In this document: in pieces, positions 38,628-49,833 of the stretch | How the letters are laid out: each line of letters starts with the position of its first letter | Position numbering within the stretch: position 1 is the first letter of the stretch | Origin: Rhodocyclaceae bacterium | GTDB lineage: Bacteria; Pseudomonadota; Gammaproteobacteria; Burkholderiales; Rhodocyclaceae | Assembly (NCBI GenBank): GCA_006218025.1 | Contig: VBWA01000045.1 | Coordinates: 1-64,000 of the forward strand | DNA length: 64,000 bases | Reading direction: 5' to 3' | The notes under the pieces: model-generated | The model's database searches: none | What the model saw: the letters and a program-made list of their open reading frames with translations, nothing else | What the model was told of the DNA's origin: nothing | Program-made: the position numbers and the translations under genes

Positions 38628-39479
38628 TCATGAGACTTTCGCCAGTGCTGCGAGTACGGGCGCGGTATGCGGGCGCACGCCGCGCCAGATGAAGAAGGCC
38701 TCGGCCGCCTGCTCGACCAGCATGCCGAGGCCGTCGGCGACCCTTGCCCGCGCCTCCCGCGCCTGCGCCATGAAGGCCGTTTCGCGGCCATAGACCATCT
38801 CGTAGGCGACGCAGCGCGGCCCAAACACGCAAGCCGGCAAGGACAAGGTGTCGCCGCTGAGACCGGCCGAAGTGGCGTTGATGACCAGGTCGAATTGGCG
38901 CCCGGCAAGACCCTGAAAGCCCATGCCATCGGGTTTGACGCCGACTGCGCAGCCCGGCAGGCGGGCGAACGAATTGGCAAACTCCAGGGCGAGGCGCGCG
39001 GCGGTCTCTTCGGTGCGATTGGCGATCACCAGTTCCGTCGGGCCTTCCAGCAGCAGCGGCAGGATCACGCCGCGCGCGGCGCCGCCTGCGCCCAGCAGCA
39101 GGATGCGGCGTCCGGCCGGATCGCAGCCGAGATTGTTCTTCAGGTCGCGCACCAGTCCCGCGCCGTCGGTGTTGTCGCCGACGATGGCGCCGGCTTCGAA
39201 GCTCAGCGTATTCACGGCGCCGGCGGCTTCGGCACGGGCGGTGCGCCGCGTGGCGAGGCGAAAGGCCTCCTCCTTGAACGGCACGGTGACATTGGCGCCC
39301 CTGGCCAGGCCCTCGCCCGCGTCGATGAAGGCATTGACCGCCGCGGCGAAGCCGTCCCGCTCGGCAAGAATGGCCTGGTAGCTGATGTCCTGCCCGGTCT
39401 GCGCCGCGAACAGCGCATGGATGCGGGGCGACTTGCTGTGCCCGATGGGGTTGCCGAACACGGCGTAGCGGTCAGTCAT
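38628..39479 (-). CDS. aroE: Shikimate dehydrogenase
   Basis: A 283-residue NADP-dependent enzyme of the shikimate pathway. Substrate residues are in GNPIGHSKSPRIHALFA and NVTVPFKEEAF (catalytic Lys), with DNTDGAGLVRDL; the nucleotide loop is LLLGAGGAARGV followed by NRTEETA. Start 39479 is four bases from the TonB-like stop, so the two are coupled. Normal length. Confidence 0.96.
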   Translation of the reverse strand: MTDRYAVFGNPIGHSKSPRIHALFAAQTGQDISYQAILAERDGFAAAVNAFIDAGEGLARGANVTVPFKEEAFRLATRRTARAEAAGAVNTLSFEAGAIVGDNTDGAGLVRDLKNNLGCDPAGRRILLLGAGGAARGVILPLLLEGPTELVIANRTEETAARLALEFANSFARLPGCAVGVKPDGMGFQGLAGRQFDLVINATSAGLSGDTLSLPACVFGPRCVAYEMVYGRETAFMAQAREARARVADGLGMLVEQAAEAFFIWRGVRPHTAPVLAALAKVS

Positions 39480-39482
39480 GGC

Positions 39483-40403
39483 TCAATCCGAACGCAGGCG
39501 GTCTGCGTTGGTGAAGGTCCAGGTGCGGGTGATCTCGAGCACGTCGGTATCGCGCCGGATCGATTCCGGGAAGGCGGCATAGGGCGAGGCCATCTGCACG
39601 ATGCGGCGCGCGGCGTCATCGAGCAGGCTCTGGCCGGAGGAGCGGCTGACTTCGACGCGATCGAGGTCGCCGTTGGACTTGATGACCACGGTCAGCACCA
39701 GGCTGCCATAGAGGCGGCCCTTGGCGGCGGCGGGATAATTCAGGTTGCCGATGCGCTCGATTTTCTGCCGCCAGTCTTCCACGTACTGGGCGAAACGGTA
39801 TTCCTCGACCCGGGCGCCGATGAACTTCTTGCGCGGCCGCTGGTTGTACTCCTCGAGTTGACGCGCGATCTGGCCTTCGATGCGGGCGATGGCCAGCGCG
39901 CTGCTGGCAAGGTCGGCGCCGGAGCGAACCGGCTCGGGTGCGGGCGTCGGGCTGGTCCGGGTGCGGTCCGCGCTGACGGATCTTTCGCTCTTCAGCCGCG
40001 CCATCATCTGCTGCTGTTGCGCCTCGAGCTCGACGACGCGACGCTTCGCCTCGATCAGCTCGGTGCCTTCCCTGGTATTCGGCGAGGGCGGCAGCGGTGT
40101 CTTGGCACGCAGGTTCTCCTCGGTGTTGCCGCCGCCGTCGAGGTTGGTTTGCGCCTTGGCCTGCGCCTTTGTGGGCCGGCTCTTGCTCTTGCTGTTGACC
40201 AGGATGACGTCGAGCGCCCGTTCGCGCATCTTGTCGATGAAGTCCGGCGGCGTGAAACGAATCGCGAGCAGCATCGCGTGCAGCAGCAGCGAAGCGCCAA
40301 TCGCCAGCGTCAGGTTGCGTCGCGGCGCATCCATTGCCGCGAGAAACGCCGGCAGCGGGAGGGGTGGCAGTGAAGGCCAGGAAAGGCGTGACAGGCTGGA
40401 CAT
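39483..40403 (-). CDS. TonB-like energy transducer
   Basis: 306 residues from the ATG at 40403; the open frame continues upstream antisense to nothing sensible and overlaps the nuclease gene. One membrane anchor near residues 32-47 (LAIGASLLLHAMLLAIRF), a long Pro/Gln/Lys-rich periplasmic stretch and a C-terminal TonB domain (KFIGARVEEYRFAQYVEDWRQKIERIGNLNYP ... GSLVLTVVIKSNGDLDRVEVSRSSG). No exbB/exbD nearby, so its partners are elsewhere. The region KTPLPPSPNTREGT resembles an old in-frame repeat remnant. Located between the nuclease and aroE genes, a recurrent betaproteobacterial arrangement. Confidence 0.85.
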   Translation of the reverse strand: MSSLSRLSWPSLPPLPLPAFLAAMDAPRRNLTLAIGASLLLHAMLLAIRFTPPDFIDKMRERALDVILVNSKSKSRPTKAQAKAQTNLDGGGNTEENLRAKTPLPPSPNTREGTELIEAKRRVVELEAQQQQMMARLKSERSVSADRTRTSPTPAPEPVRSGADLASSALAIARIEGQIARQLEEYNQRPRKKFIGARVEEYRFAQYVEDWRQKIERIGNLNYPAAAKGRLYGSLVLTVVIKSNGDLDRVEVSRSSGQSLLDDAARRIVQMASPYAAFPESIRRDTDVLEITRTWTFTNADRLRSD

Positions 40404-40416
40404 AAGCCCGTCAATT

Positions 40417-42447
40417 TTACTCTGCGGGATTCTCGCCCTCTTCACCGTCGAACGCTGCATCAGGGCCGGTATTGGCCGCCAATTCGGGCGCCAGTTCGAG
40501 ATAGCGGGGCCGCAGCTCGGCTTCGAGCAGATCGATGCCGTCGATGCTGAGCTGCACGCGTGCGCCGCGTGGCAGCTCGGGCAGGGAGGGAACGCGCAAT
40601 ACCAGCGGAATGGCGTCGAGCCTCGCCAGGGATTCGCGCAACACGTGTGCCAGCGCCACCTGCTGGCCCTGCTGCAGCAGCCAGCGCAGGCACCAGTAGC
40701 GCTCCATGCCGCGCTGGAACTCGGCGTAGGCGGCATAGGTCAGTTCGAAGTCGCGCATCGCCGCCAGGAGGTCGGCCGACTTCGGCGGGAATGGTGGCGC
40801 CTCGTTGTGCAGCAAGGCGATCAGTTGCCACTGGTTGAGCAGATCGCAGTAGCGCCGCAGCGGCGAAGACGACCACGCATAGCATTCGACGCCGAGCCCT
40901 TCGTGCGGTGCGGCGACGGTGCTCATGCGCACCTTGCCGGCCGTCTGCACGCGATACAGCGCGGGGATGCCGGCATCGCGCAGCATCGCACCCCAGGTCG
41001 CGTTGGCGACGATCATCAGCTCGGCGACCAGCGTGTCGAGCGGGCTGCCGCGCTCGCGCTCGTCGATGGCGACGAAACCCTTGCCGGGTTCGGCCGCAAT
41101 GCCGCTGTCGGCATTCCAATCGACGATGAAGTTGTAGTCCTTGCGCGTGCCGGTGTCGGAAGGCTTGCCGCGTCCCGCTTCGAGTACCTGGGCAAATTCC
41201 CAGAGCAGCTTCAGCTCGTCGCGGTAGGGAAAGTCCGCCAGGCCGCTGGCCAGCGTGGCTTCGTTGAACACCGGTTCGATGTCGTGGTGGCGCAGGTTGG
41301 CGACGATCGGCACGCGTTCCGTGCGCGTCTCGTGGCCGAGCAGGCGGTAGTCGGCCGCCACGTCGAGATACAGCGAGACGGCGGCGACGGTGTGCCCGGC
41401 GGCGAGCGTGAAGTGTTCGACGATGTCTTCCGGCAGCATGGTGATCTTGCGCCCCGGCATGTAGACCGTGGACAGCCGTTCGCGCGCAATGCGGCCGAGG
41501 TCCGAGTCGGGGCTGAAGCCGAGGCCCGGCGCCGCGATGTGAATGCCGATGTGCCAGCCGCCATCGGGCTTGGCCGTGACCGAGAATGCGTCGTCGATTT
41601 CCGTCGTGTGAGCATCGTCGATGCTGAAGGCTTGAACTGCCGCTAGCGGCAGTTCAATGCCTTCAGCATCGCTATCCGGTGAGCCATCCCCCCGTCCCCC
41701 TTCCCGGGGAAGGGGGCTACTGGTCAGGCGCTGCGCGCCAATTGGACGAGGTGGCGCGAAGGGGGGAAAGCCCGTGCCACCCTTGCTCTCGGGGAAGAAC
41801 TCGAACAGGAAGCGGCCGAGATGATAGTCATGCGTCGAGGGCAGCGCGCCGCAGTCGAACAGCAGGCGCGCGGCGGATTTCCCGGTGTCGCCGCAGGCAG
41901 CTTCGAGCGCCTTGGTTTCGCCGCGATTGCGGTCGGGCTTGTAGATGAGCTGCGGCAGCACGGGCGTGAACTCGGCGGGCAAGCGGCCGGCCTTGAGTTC
42001 CTCGACCATGCGCTCGATCGCCGCGGCCTGCAGGCGCTTCTTTTCGAGGCCGGCCAGCGCGGCCTGCAGGATTTCGGGCGGCGCCTTGCGGAAGCGGCCG
42101 CGGCCCTTGCGGTGAAAATACATCGGCGCCGAATGCAGGCGCAGCAGCACGGCCGCGGCCTGGACCGAATCGGGTTTGCTGCCGTGGTATTCGGCAGCGA
42201 GCTCCTCGAAGCCGAACTCTTCCTCGCCGCAGACTTCCCAGAGGAAATCGACGTCGATGCCCTGCGCCTCGGCCTCGGCGCGGTCCAGCAGCTCTCCCGG
42301 CGCCGGGGCGACAAAGCGCAGCAGCACATTGGCCGCCTTGACCTTGGAGCGCTTGCCGGAGGCGAGCTCGATCTGCAACGAAGCCACGTTATCGGCAAGC
42401 ACGGTGCCGGCACGGAAAGCGCCGTCCTCTTCAAACAGGACATTCAT
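40417..42447 (-). CDS. RNB-domain exoribonuclease (RNase II family) with an insertion
   Basis: 676 residues. The N-terminal ~220 are the OB/helical part seen in betaproteobacterial RNase II-like proteins. The catalytic RNB domain begins at VQAFSIDDAHTTEIDDAFSV, whose Asp cluster binds Mg, and has GFSPDSDLGRIARERLSTVYMPGRKITMLPE and the RYCDLLNQWQL segment. Between the two, about 45 residues (FPPFAPPRPIGAQR ... SSPLPREGGRGDGS) are encoded by repeat DNA (hairpin at 41696-41716) and an inverted duplication (41619-41671). The insertion keeps the frame and lies in a linker, so the enzyme may still work. It acts on single-stranded RNA 3' ends in the cytoplasm. Confidence 0.85.
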   Translation of the reverse strand: MNVLFEEDGAFRAGTVLADNVASLQIELASGKRSKVKAANVLLRFVAPAPGELLDRAEAEAQGIDVDFLWEVCGEEEFGFEELAAEYHGSKPDSVQAAAVLLRLHSAPMYFHRKGRGRFRKAPPEILQAALAGLEKKRLQAAAIERMVEELKAGRLPAEFTPVLPQLIYKPDRNRGETKALEAACGDTGKSAARLLFDCGALPSTHDYHLGRFLFEFFPESKGGTGFPPFAPPRPIGAQRLTSSPLPREGGRGDGSPDSDAEGIELPLAAVQAFSIDDAHTTEIDDAFSVTAKPDGGWHIGIHIAAPGLGFSPDSDLGRIARERLSTVYMPGRKITMLPEDIVEHFTLAAGHTVAAVSLYLDVAADYRLLGHETRTERVPIVANLRHHDIEPVFNEATLASGLADFPYRDELKLLWEFAQVLEAGRGKPSDTGTRKDYNFIVDWNADSGIAAEPGKGFVAIDERERGSPLDTLVAELMIVANATWGAMLRDAGIPALYRVQTAGKVRMSTVAAPHEGLGVECYAWSSSPLRRYCDLLNQWQLIALLHNEAPPFPPKSADLLAAMRDFELTYAAYAEFQRGMERYWCLRWLLQQGQQVALAHVLRESLARLDAIPLVLRVPSLPELPRGARVQLSIDGIDLLEAELRPRYLELAPELAANTGPDAAFDGEEGENPAE
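41619..41671. repeat. 53-bp near-perfect inverted repeat inside the nuclease gene
   Basis: Left arm 41619-41643 and right arm 41646-41671 are complementary over 25 bases with a single one-base bulge; the centre is TA. The inner 26 bases (41632-41657) are a perfect palindrome centred on CCGCTAGCGG. One arm encodes the conserved start of the RNB domain, so the other arm looks like an inverted copy of it. Confidence 0.85.
41696..41716. repeat. REP-like hairpin inserted in frame in the nuclease gene
   Basis: A palindrome with 10-bp arms, CCCCCTTCCC and GGGAAGGGGG, around one central G. On the coding strand it encodes PLPREGG. It is the same kind of C/G hairpin that is normally intergenic (compare 23159-23183 and 38568-38590). 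Confidence 0.75.
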
Positions 42448-42498
42448 GGAGATGGAAGCACCCCGGGCGGGGAGGTGAGCGGGAAACGAGGGGGCGAA

Positions 42499-43326
42499 TT
42501 ATACCGGTCTGGCCGTGGCGACAAGGACAGTGCTGGTCAGCTGGTAGCCGCCCGCCACCGCATGGGGCGCCAGCGCTTCGGTTACCGCAGCGGCGAGCGC
42601 CTGCTGTTTCTCGGCGGGCAGTCGCGACAGGCTTTCCGCGGCGCCGCCCGCGAGATCGAGAAAGCCCTGCCAATAGGCGCCGGCATCGGCGAAGCTGGCG
42701 CTCAGGTGAAAAGGCTGGATATCGATATCGCAAAAGTTCCCGAAGGGACGCACCGCGCTGGCGTTGGCGAGACGGCGAGCGAGCTCCTCCGCCTCGCCAA
42801 AGCGGAAGATGGACGGGCGCGCCACCTTGGGCGGCGGCAGCACGCGGCGCATGGAGGACAGCGCGGTCTCGACCAGCGGCACTTCTTCGGCACGGCCCCA
42901 GACCGAGAGCGCGAGCAGTCCGTCCGGCCGCAGCACGCGGTGAATTTCGCGCAAGGCGGCCTGTTCGTCGGGGAAGAACATGAGGCCGAGCCCGCACAGT
43001 GCGCGATCGAAACTCCGGCTGGCGAAAGGCAGGGCCTCGCCGTCGGCGGCGACCCGGACCAGATCGGGGCAGCAGGCCAGCTGGCCCTCGCTGATGTCGC
43101 TGGCGACTGCCAGACCCTGGGCGCCCACCGCGTCGCGCGCGTCGCGCGCGAGCAGGCCGGGGCCGCTGGCCAGATCGAGCACGCGCTGCCCCGGCGCCAG
43201 TCGGGCGGCAGCCAGCAGCGCCGCGGCCAGTTCGCTTCGGGAGCCGGCCGCGGCCAGGTAGCGCGGCCCGATCCGGTTGTAGCCGGCGCGTTCGAGTCGC
43301 TTGAAATGGGCGGAATCGAAACTCAT
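42499..43326 (-). CDS. Class I SAM-dependent methyltransferase
   Basis: 275 residues with a Rossmann methyltransferase core: motif I VLDLASGPGLLARD, acidic motif II end ASDISEGQL, the CALPFASRSFDRALCGLGLMFF-like region (ADGEALPFASRSFD) and a helix EIHRVLRPDG. It resembles UbiE/ArsM-like small-molecule enzymes; the substrate is not identifiable. Its ATG overlaps the stop of the upstream rarD gene (ATGA), so the two are coupled. Confidence 0.8.
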   Translation of the reverse strand: MSFDSAHFKRLERAGYNRIGPRYLAAAGSRSELAAALLAAARLAPGQRVLDLASGPGLLARDARDAVGAQGLAVASDISEGQLACCPDLVRVAADGEALPFASRSFDRALCGLGLMFFPDEQAALREIHRVLRPDGLLALSVWGRAEEVPLVETALSSMRRVLPPPKVARPSIFRFGEAEELARRLANASAVRPFGNFCDIDIQPFHLSASFADAGAYWQGFLDLAGGAAESLSRLPAEKQQALAAAVTEALAPHAVAGGYQLTSTVLVATARPV

Positions 43327-44243
43327 GGCGCGGCAACGGATCTTGCGCCGGCGGACCGGAAAAGGTCGAAGCTATACACGGCGAGTCCGGTCCAGATCGT
43401 GGCAAAGGCCAGCGTGCGGACCAGGTTCAGCGGTTCGTGATAAACGAACACGGCGAGCAGGAAGGTGATCGAGGGGGCGAGGTATTGCAGAAAACCCATC
43501 ATGTTGAGCGGCAGGCGCCGCGTCGCGACGGCGAACAGCAGCAGCGGAATGGCGGTGACTGCGCCGGTCGCGATCAGCATCAGGTCGCGCCCCGTCAGGA
43601 GCCCGGGGCCGCCGCCGAAGTGGCTCTGTCCGGAGAACGCCAGCCAGCCCAGCCAGGCCAGCGCCAGCGGCGTCATGCACACGGTTTCGAGAAACAGGCC
43701 GCTGGCCGCATCCAGCGGCAATTGCTTGCGCAGCAGGCCGTAAATGCCGAAAGTGCCGGCCAGCACCAGTGCGATCCAGGGCAGGCCGCCGGCGCGCACG
43801 GCCTCGATCATGACTCCGGTCGCCGCCAGCAGCACGGCCAGCCATTGCAATGGACGCAGGCGCTCCTTCAGCACCAGCACGCCCAGCGCGACATTGAACA
43901 GCGGCAGGATGAAGTAGCCGAGGCTGGTTTCGAGGATGTGACCGTTGTTCACGCCCCAGACGAAGGTCAGCCAGTTGATGATTACCAGGGCGGAGGCCAG
44001 TGCGATGCGCGTCAGCTGCCGGGGAATCCGCGCGACACGCCAGGCATCGGCGAAGCCGCGGCCGAAGCCGATCAGGGCGGTCATCAGCAGCATAGCCCAG
44101 ACCACGCGGTGGGCGATGATCTCGACCGCCGGCACCTCGGCAATCTGCTTGAAGAACACCGGCACCAGGCCCCAGATCAGGTAGGCGATGATTCCGGCGA
44201 AGATGCCGAGCCGGGTGTTTTCGCGCGTGATGGCGGGATGCAT
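43323..44243 (-). CDS. rarD: RarD, EamA-family permease
   Basis: 306 residues from the ATG at 44243 (MHPAITRENTRLGIFAGIIAYLIWGLVPVFFKQ), typical for RarD. Ten transmembrane helices in two EamA repeats, including INWLTFVWGVNNGHILETSLGYFI near the end of the first. RarD proteins are predicted drug/metabolite transporters without a firm substrate. The stop overlaps the next start codon. The 100-base upstream gap to the yqiA-like gene holds no recognizable gene. Confidence 0.9.
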   Translation of the reverse strand: MHPAITRENTRLGIFAGIIAYLIWGLVPVFFKQIAEVPAVEIIAHRVVWAMLLMTALIGFGRGFADAWRVARIPRQLTRIALASALVIINWLTFVWGVNNGHILETSLGYFILPLFNVALGVLVLKERLRPLQWLAVLLAATGVMIEAVRAGGLPWIALVLAGTFGIYGLLRKQLPLDAASGLFLETVCMTPLALAWLGWLAFSGQSHFGGGPGLLTGRDLMLIATGAVTAIPLLLFAVATRRLPLNMMGFLQYLAPSITFLLAVFVYHEPLNLVRTLAFATIWTGLAVYSFDLFRSAGARSVAAP

Positions 44244-44346
44244 TGCGCTCACAGGGCTTAGCGTGAAACAACTCGTTCGGAGCGGCGGGTGATAGCCGAG
44301 CGAAGCGAGCAAATTAGTAGGTGGGTGGTACTCGGTGCCATGAGCG

Positions 44347-44910
44347 TTACGTTAGCCCGGCGAATTCGATGATCGGATCGAGGGTGTCGTTCCAGCGCGT
44401 GAAGCTGTGATCGCCGCCGGGCAGCACGGTTTGCCGCGCGCCCGCGTAGCGGCTGACGGCATGGCGGTAATCCAGCGTCTCGTCGCCTTCTTCCACCAGC
44501 AGCCAGAAGCGCTGCGGCTTGCTCAACACCGGCACTTGGATGGCGCGCAGCTCTTCGATGTACTCAAGGGTGAACTCGAAGGAATCGCCGGTGTAGAGCC
44601 ATTGTTGCGGGCCGATATATTTCTGCAAGGAGAGATGCGCGACCACGGCGGGATTGACCAGCACCGCCTTGAGGTCGAAAGTCTCGGCCAGCCAGGTCGC
44701 GTAGTAGCCGCCGAGCGACGAGCCGACGACAGTGGTGACGCCATGGCGGGCAATCAGGTCCTTTGCCAGCGCAATCGCTTCGCGCGGCGAGGCCGGCAAC
44801 TGCGGGCAGACAAAGAGATCGCCGAGGCCACGTTCGCGCATGCGTGCGCCCAGCGCCTGCGCCTTGTGCGACTGCGGCCCGCTGGTGAAGCCGTGCAGGT
44901 AGAGAATCAA
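44347..44910 (-). CDS. YqiA/YcfP-like alpha/beta-fold esterase, TTG start
   Basis: 187 residues if read from a TTG at 44910 that overlaps the uppP stop codon (TTGA); upstream codons in frame overlap uppP and are not esterase-like. The start [16 protein letters not shown] and the nucleophile elbow [16 protein letters not shown], then [12 protein letters not shown] with Asp and GGDHSFTRW with His, give a complete Ser-Asp-His triad. Small YqiA-type esterases hydrolyse short acyl esters in vitro; the natural substrate is unknown. Coupled to uppP. Confidence 0.85.
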   Translation of the reverse strand: MILYLHGFTSGPQSHKAQALGARMRERGLGDLFVCPQLPASPREAIALAKDLIARHGVTTVVGSSLGGYYATWLAETFDLKAVLVNPAVVAHLSLQKYIGPQQWLYTGDSFEFTLEYIEELRAIQVPVLSKPQRFWLLVEEGDETLDYRHAVSRYAGARQTVLPGGDHSFTRWNDTLDPIIEFAGLT

Positions 44911-45731
44911 GGACTTGCCCAGTCCACCAGGCCGAACTGCCAGGTCGCCAGCACCACGATGCCGAAGGCGATGCGATACCAGGCGAAGATCGTGAAGTCG
45001 TGGCTGGAGATGAAGCGCAGCAGCCAGCGCACGCAGAGGAAGGCCGAGACGAAGGAGGCGATGAAGCCGACGATCCACATGCCGAGGTCGTCGATCACCA
45101 GCAGGTGGCGCTCCTTGTAGAGCTGATAGACAGTGGCGGCCAGCAGCGTGGGAATCGCGAGGAAGAAGGAGAACTCCGTCGCCGCCTTGCGCGAAAGGCC
45201 GAACAGCAGGCCGCCGATGATCGTCGCGCCCGAGCGCGAGGTGCCGGGAATCAGCGCGCAGGCCTGGGCCAGGCCGAGCTTGACGGCATCCATCAGGCTC
45301 AGGTCTTCGACGCGTTCGACGCGTACCACGTGTTCGCGCTTTTCCGCCCAGAGGATGATGAAGGCGCCGACGATGAAGGCCGTCGCCACCGCGACCGGAT
45401 TGAACAGCGTGGCCTTGATCGCCTTGCCGAAGAGCAGGCCCAGCACCGCCAGCGGCACGAAGGCTACTGCCAGATTGCGCACCAGGCGCTGCGAATCCGC
45501 ATCGTGTCCCAGGGTGCCGAACACCTTGACGATGCGCGCGCGGTACTCCCAGCAGACGGCGAGAATCGCGCCCGACTGGATCACGATCTCGAACAGCTTG
45601 CCCTTCTCGTCGTTGAAGTGCAGCAGGTCGCCGGCCAAGATCAGGTGGCCGGTGGAGGAGACCGGCAGGAATTCGGTGAAGCCTTCGACCAGGCCGAGAA
45701 TCAGTGCCTGCAGCAGCGGGTGGAAGTCCAT
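44907..45731 (-). CDS. uppP: Undecaprenyl-diphosphatase
   Basis: A 274-residue multi-span membrane enzyme (BacA/UppP) that recycles the C55 lipid carrier for cell-wall synthesis and gives bacitracin resistance. Signature regions: [21 protein letters not shown] (catalytic Glu-rich motif) and [33 protein letters not shown] (Ser/Arg phosphate motif). Normal length and about eight membrane segments. Confidence 0.96.
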   Translation of the reverse strand: MDFHPLLQALILGLVEGFTEFLPVSSTGHLILAGDLLHFNDEKGKLFEIVIQSGAILAVCWEYRARIVKVFGTLGHDADSQRLVRNLAVAFVPLAVLGLLFGKAIKATLFNPVAVATAFIVGAFIILWAEKREHVVRVERVEDLSLMDAVKLGLAQACALIPGTSRSGATIIGGLLFGLSRKAATEFSFFLAIPTLLAATVYQLYKERHLLVIDDLGMWIVGFIASFVSAFLCVRWLLRFISSHDFTIFAWYRIAFGIVVLATWQFGLVDWASP

Positions 45732-45770
45732 GTCAGGAGAATAAATTGGCGCCAGATGAGGGCGCCGAGT

Positions 45771-47924
<2,154 letters not shown>

Positions 47925-48563
47925 TCAGCCCGCGAAGCCGATTTTCTTCAGCGCCTCATGGATCTTCTCGCCGAGCAGCGCATGGCCGGCGGCATTCGGG
48001 TGCAGCTGGTCGCTCTTCAGCGCGGTGTCGGAAAGCACCTCGGGCAGCGCATCCTCGATCAGCGGCACCTTCTTGTCCTTGGCTACCTTGGCGTAGAAAT
48101 CGGCCGGAGAAAGATTGTTGAACACGGCGCCGGCGATGCTGGGTTTCGGCGTCGCCAGTAATACGGCCCTGGCGCCGCTCGCCTTGGCCAGGTCCAGCAT
48201 CCGACCGAGATTGGCGACGGTCTGCGCTTGCGACATCTTGCGCAGCATGTCGTTGCCGCCCAGGCTCACCAGCACCAGTTGCGGCTGATGTTCGTCGAGC
48301 AGCCCCGGCAGGCGCGCCAGCGCCCCGCTACTTGTGTCGCCGCTGATGCCGCCATTGATGACGACCCAGCCGGTCTTCTGCCCCAGCAGCGTGGGCCAGT
48401 CTTCGCCGGGCTTGACGCCGTGCGGCGCGGTCAGGCTGTCGCCCAGCGCCAGTACCTTGCTTCCCGCCGGCAGGACGTCTTCCTTCTTGCCGCCACCACA
48501 TGCGGCCAGCAGCAGGACGAGCAGGAAGAGAAAGCCGCGCGCGATCCGGGCCGGCGCGTTCAT
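47925..48563 (-). CDS. GDSL-family arylesterase/lysophospholipase, lipoprotein
   Basis: 212 residues from the ATG at 48563. The N-terminus is a lipoprotein signal with lipobox LLAAC (Cys22). SGNH-hydrolase blocks are complete: Ser43 in ALGDSLTAPHG, Gly in NGGISGDTSSG, Asn in GGNDML, and Asp185/His188 in SDQLHPNAAGH. It is like TesA/arylesterases that cleave acyl esters and lysophospholipids in the periplasm. The gene starts a few bases after guaC. Confidence 0.88.
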   Translation of the reverse strand: MNAPARIARGFLFLLVLLLAACGGGKKEDVLPAGSKVLALGDSLTAPHGVKPGEDWPTLLGQKTGWVVINGGISGDTSSGALARLPGLLDEHQPQLVLVSLGGNDMLRKMSQAQTVANLGRMLDLAKASGARAVLLATPKPSIAGAVFNNLSPADFYAKVAKDKKVPLIEDALPEVLSDTALKSDQLHPNAAGHALLGEKIHEALKKIGFAG

Positions 48564-48568
48564 GAACT

Positions 48569-49609
48569 TCACGACTGGCCGAAGACTTCGTTCAACTGCC
48601 GCGCGACGCGAATGAAGGTGGTGCGCTTGGACAGTTCGCGCAGCTTGTGGGCGCCGACATAAGTGCAGGCCGAGCGCACCCCGCCGAGAATCTCCTGGAC
48701 GGTAGTCTCGACCGGCCCGCGAGCTTCGAGCAGCACCTCCTTGCCCTCCGAGGCGCGGTAGTTGGCGACGCCGCCCGCGTGCTTGTCCATCGCCGTGCGC
48801 GAACTCATGCCGTAGAAGCGCACCTTGCGCGCGCCGTCCTGCCCGGTTACCTCGCCCATGCACTCGTCGTGTCCGGCCAGCATGCCGCCGAGCATGATGA
48901 AGTCGGCGCCGCCGCCGAAGGCCTTGGCCAGATCGCCCGGCGAGGTGCAGCCGCCATCGGCGCAGATCAGGCCGCCCAGGCCATGGGCGGCGTCGGCGCA
49001 TTCGATGATGGCCGAAAGCTGCGGGTAGCCGATGCCGGTCATCTTGCGCGTGGTGCATACCGAACCGGGGCCGATGCCGACCTTGACGATGTCGGCACCG
49101 TCGAGAATCAGCTCTTCGGCCATTTCGCCGGTGACCACATTGCCGGCCATGATGGTGATGTCGGGCCAGGCTTGGCGCAGACGCTGCAGAAAATCGATGA
49201 AGGACTTGGTGTAGCCGTTGGCGACATCGACGCAGACATAGGCAATCGCGTCGCCGGCCTGCTGCTTGACGCGACAGAACTTTTCGTAATCCTCGCGGGT
49301 GATGCCCATCGAGTAGAACACCGTCGCCGCGGCCGGTAGTGTCCGGAAGAAATCGACCAGTTCGGCGTCTTCGTAGTGCTTGTGCAGCGCGGTCGCCAGC
49401 TGAAATTTGCTCAGCGCCTGCGCCATCTCGAACGTGCCGACCGTATCCATGTTGGCCGCGATGATGGGCACGCCGTTATAGCTGCGCCCGGAATGGCGGA
49501 AGACGAATTCGCGCGAAATGTCGACTTCCGAGCGCGAGGTCAGCGTCGAACGCTTGGGCCGGATGAGAACATCCTGGAAATCGAGCTTGAGCTCTTCTTC
49601 GATTCGCAT
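48569..49609 (-). CDS. guaC: GMP reductase
   Basis: A 346-residue IMPDH/GMPR TIM barrel that deaminates GMP to IMP with NADPH in purine salvage. It lacks the CBS domains of IMP dehydrogenase; the start [24 protein letters not shown], the catalytic-Cys loop [18 protein letters not shown] and the flap [13 protein letters not shown] are characteristic of GMP reductase. It is divergent from tetR. Confidence 0.93.
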   Translation of the reverse strand: MRIEEELKLDFQDVLIRPKRSTLTSRSEVDISREFVFRHSGRSYNGVPIIAANMDTVGTFEMAQALSKFQLATALHKHYEDAELVDFFRTLPAAATVFYSMGITREDYEKFCRVKQQAGDAIAYVCVDVANGYTKSFIDFLQRLRQAWPDITIMAGNVVTGEMAEELILDGADIVKVGIGPGSVCTTRKMTGIGYPQLSAIIECADAAHGLGGLICADGGCTSPGDLAKAFGGGADFIMLGGMLAGHDECMGEVTGQDGARKVRFYGMSSRTAMDKHAGGVANYRASEGKEVLLEARGPVETTVQEILGGVRSACTYVGAHKLRELSKRTTFIRVARQLNEVFGQS

Positions 49610-49784
49610 GGCGACTTCCTTCCCCGGATGTCGGGCGAGGTAAACAGATTCGGCGGCGCAGGCGTTCCCGGATTGGGATGCGGCGCTCTGCGCGCGGCCG
49701 TGAAAGCAAGCTTACCGCGGAATCCGGCCACCCGGTTTCATGGCGCCGGGATTGCCTGCCCTGCGCAGGAAGCAAGACGCTGAC

Positions 49785-49827
49785 TTGACGCCGGTTATTC
49801 CTTGGGTATACTGACTGACTGGTCAGT
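49785..49827 (+). promoter_or_regulatory. Promoter and TetR-type operator of the double RND operon
   Basis: TTGACG (49785-49790), a 16-base spacer and TATACT (49807-49812) form a good sigma-70 promoter. Directly downstream, 49814-49827 is a perfect 14-bp palindrome, ACTGACTGGTCAGT, within a run of GACT repeats, a form often bound by TetR-family repressors. It lies seven bases before the tetR start, so a bound repressor would block its own operon. Confidence 0.75.
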
Positions 49828-49833
49828 AACTTA

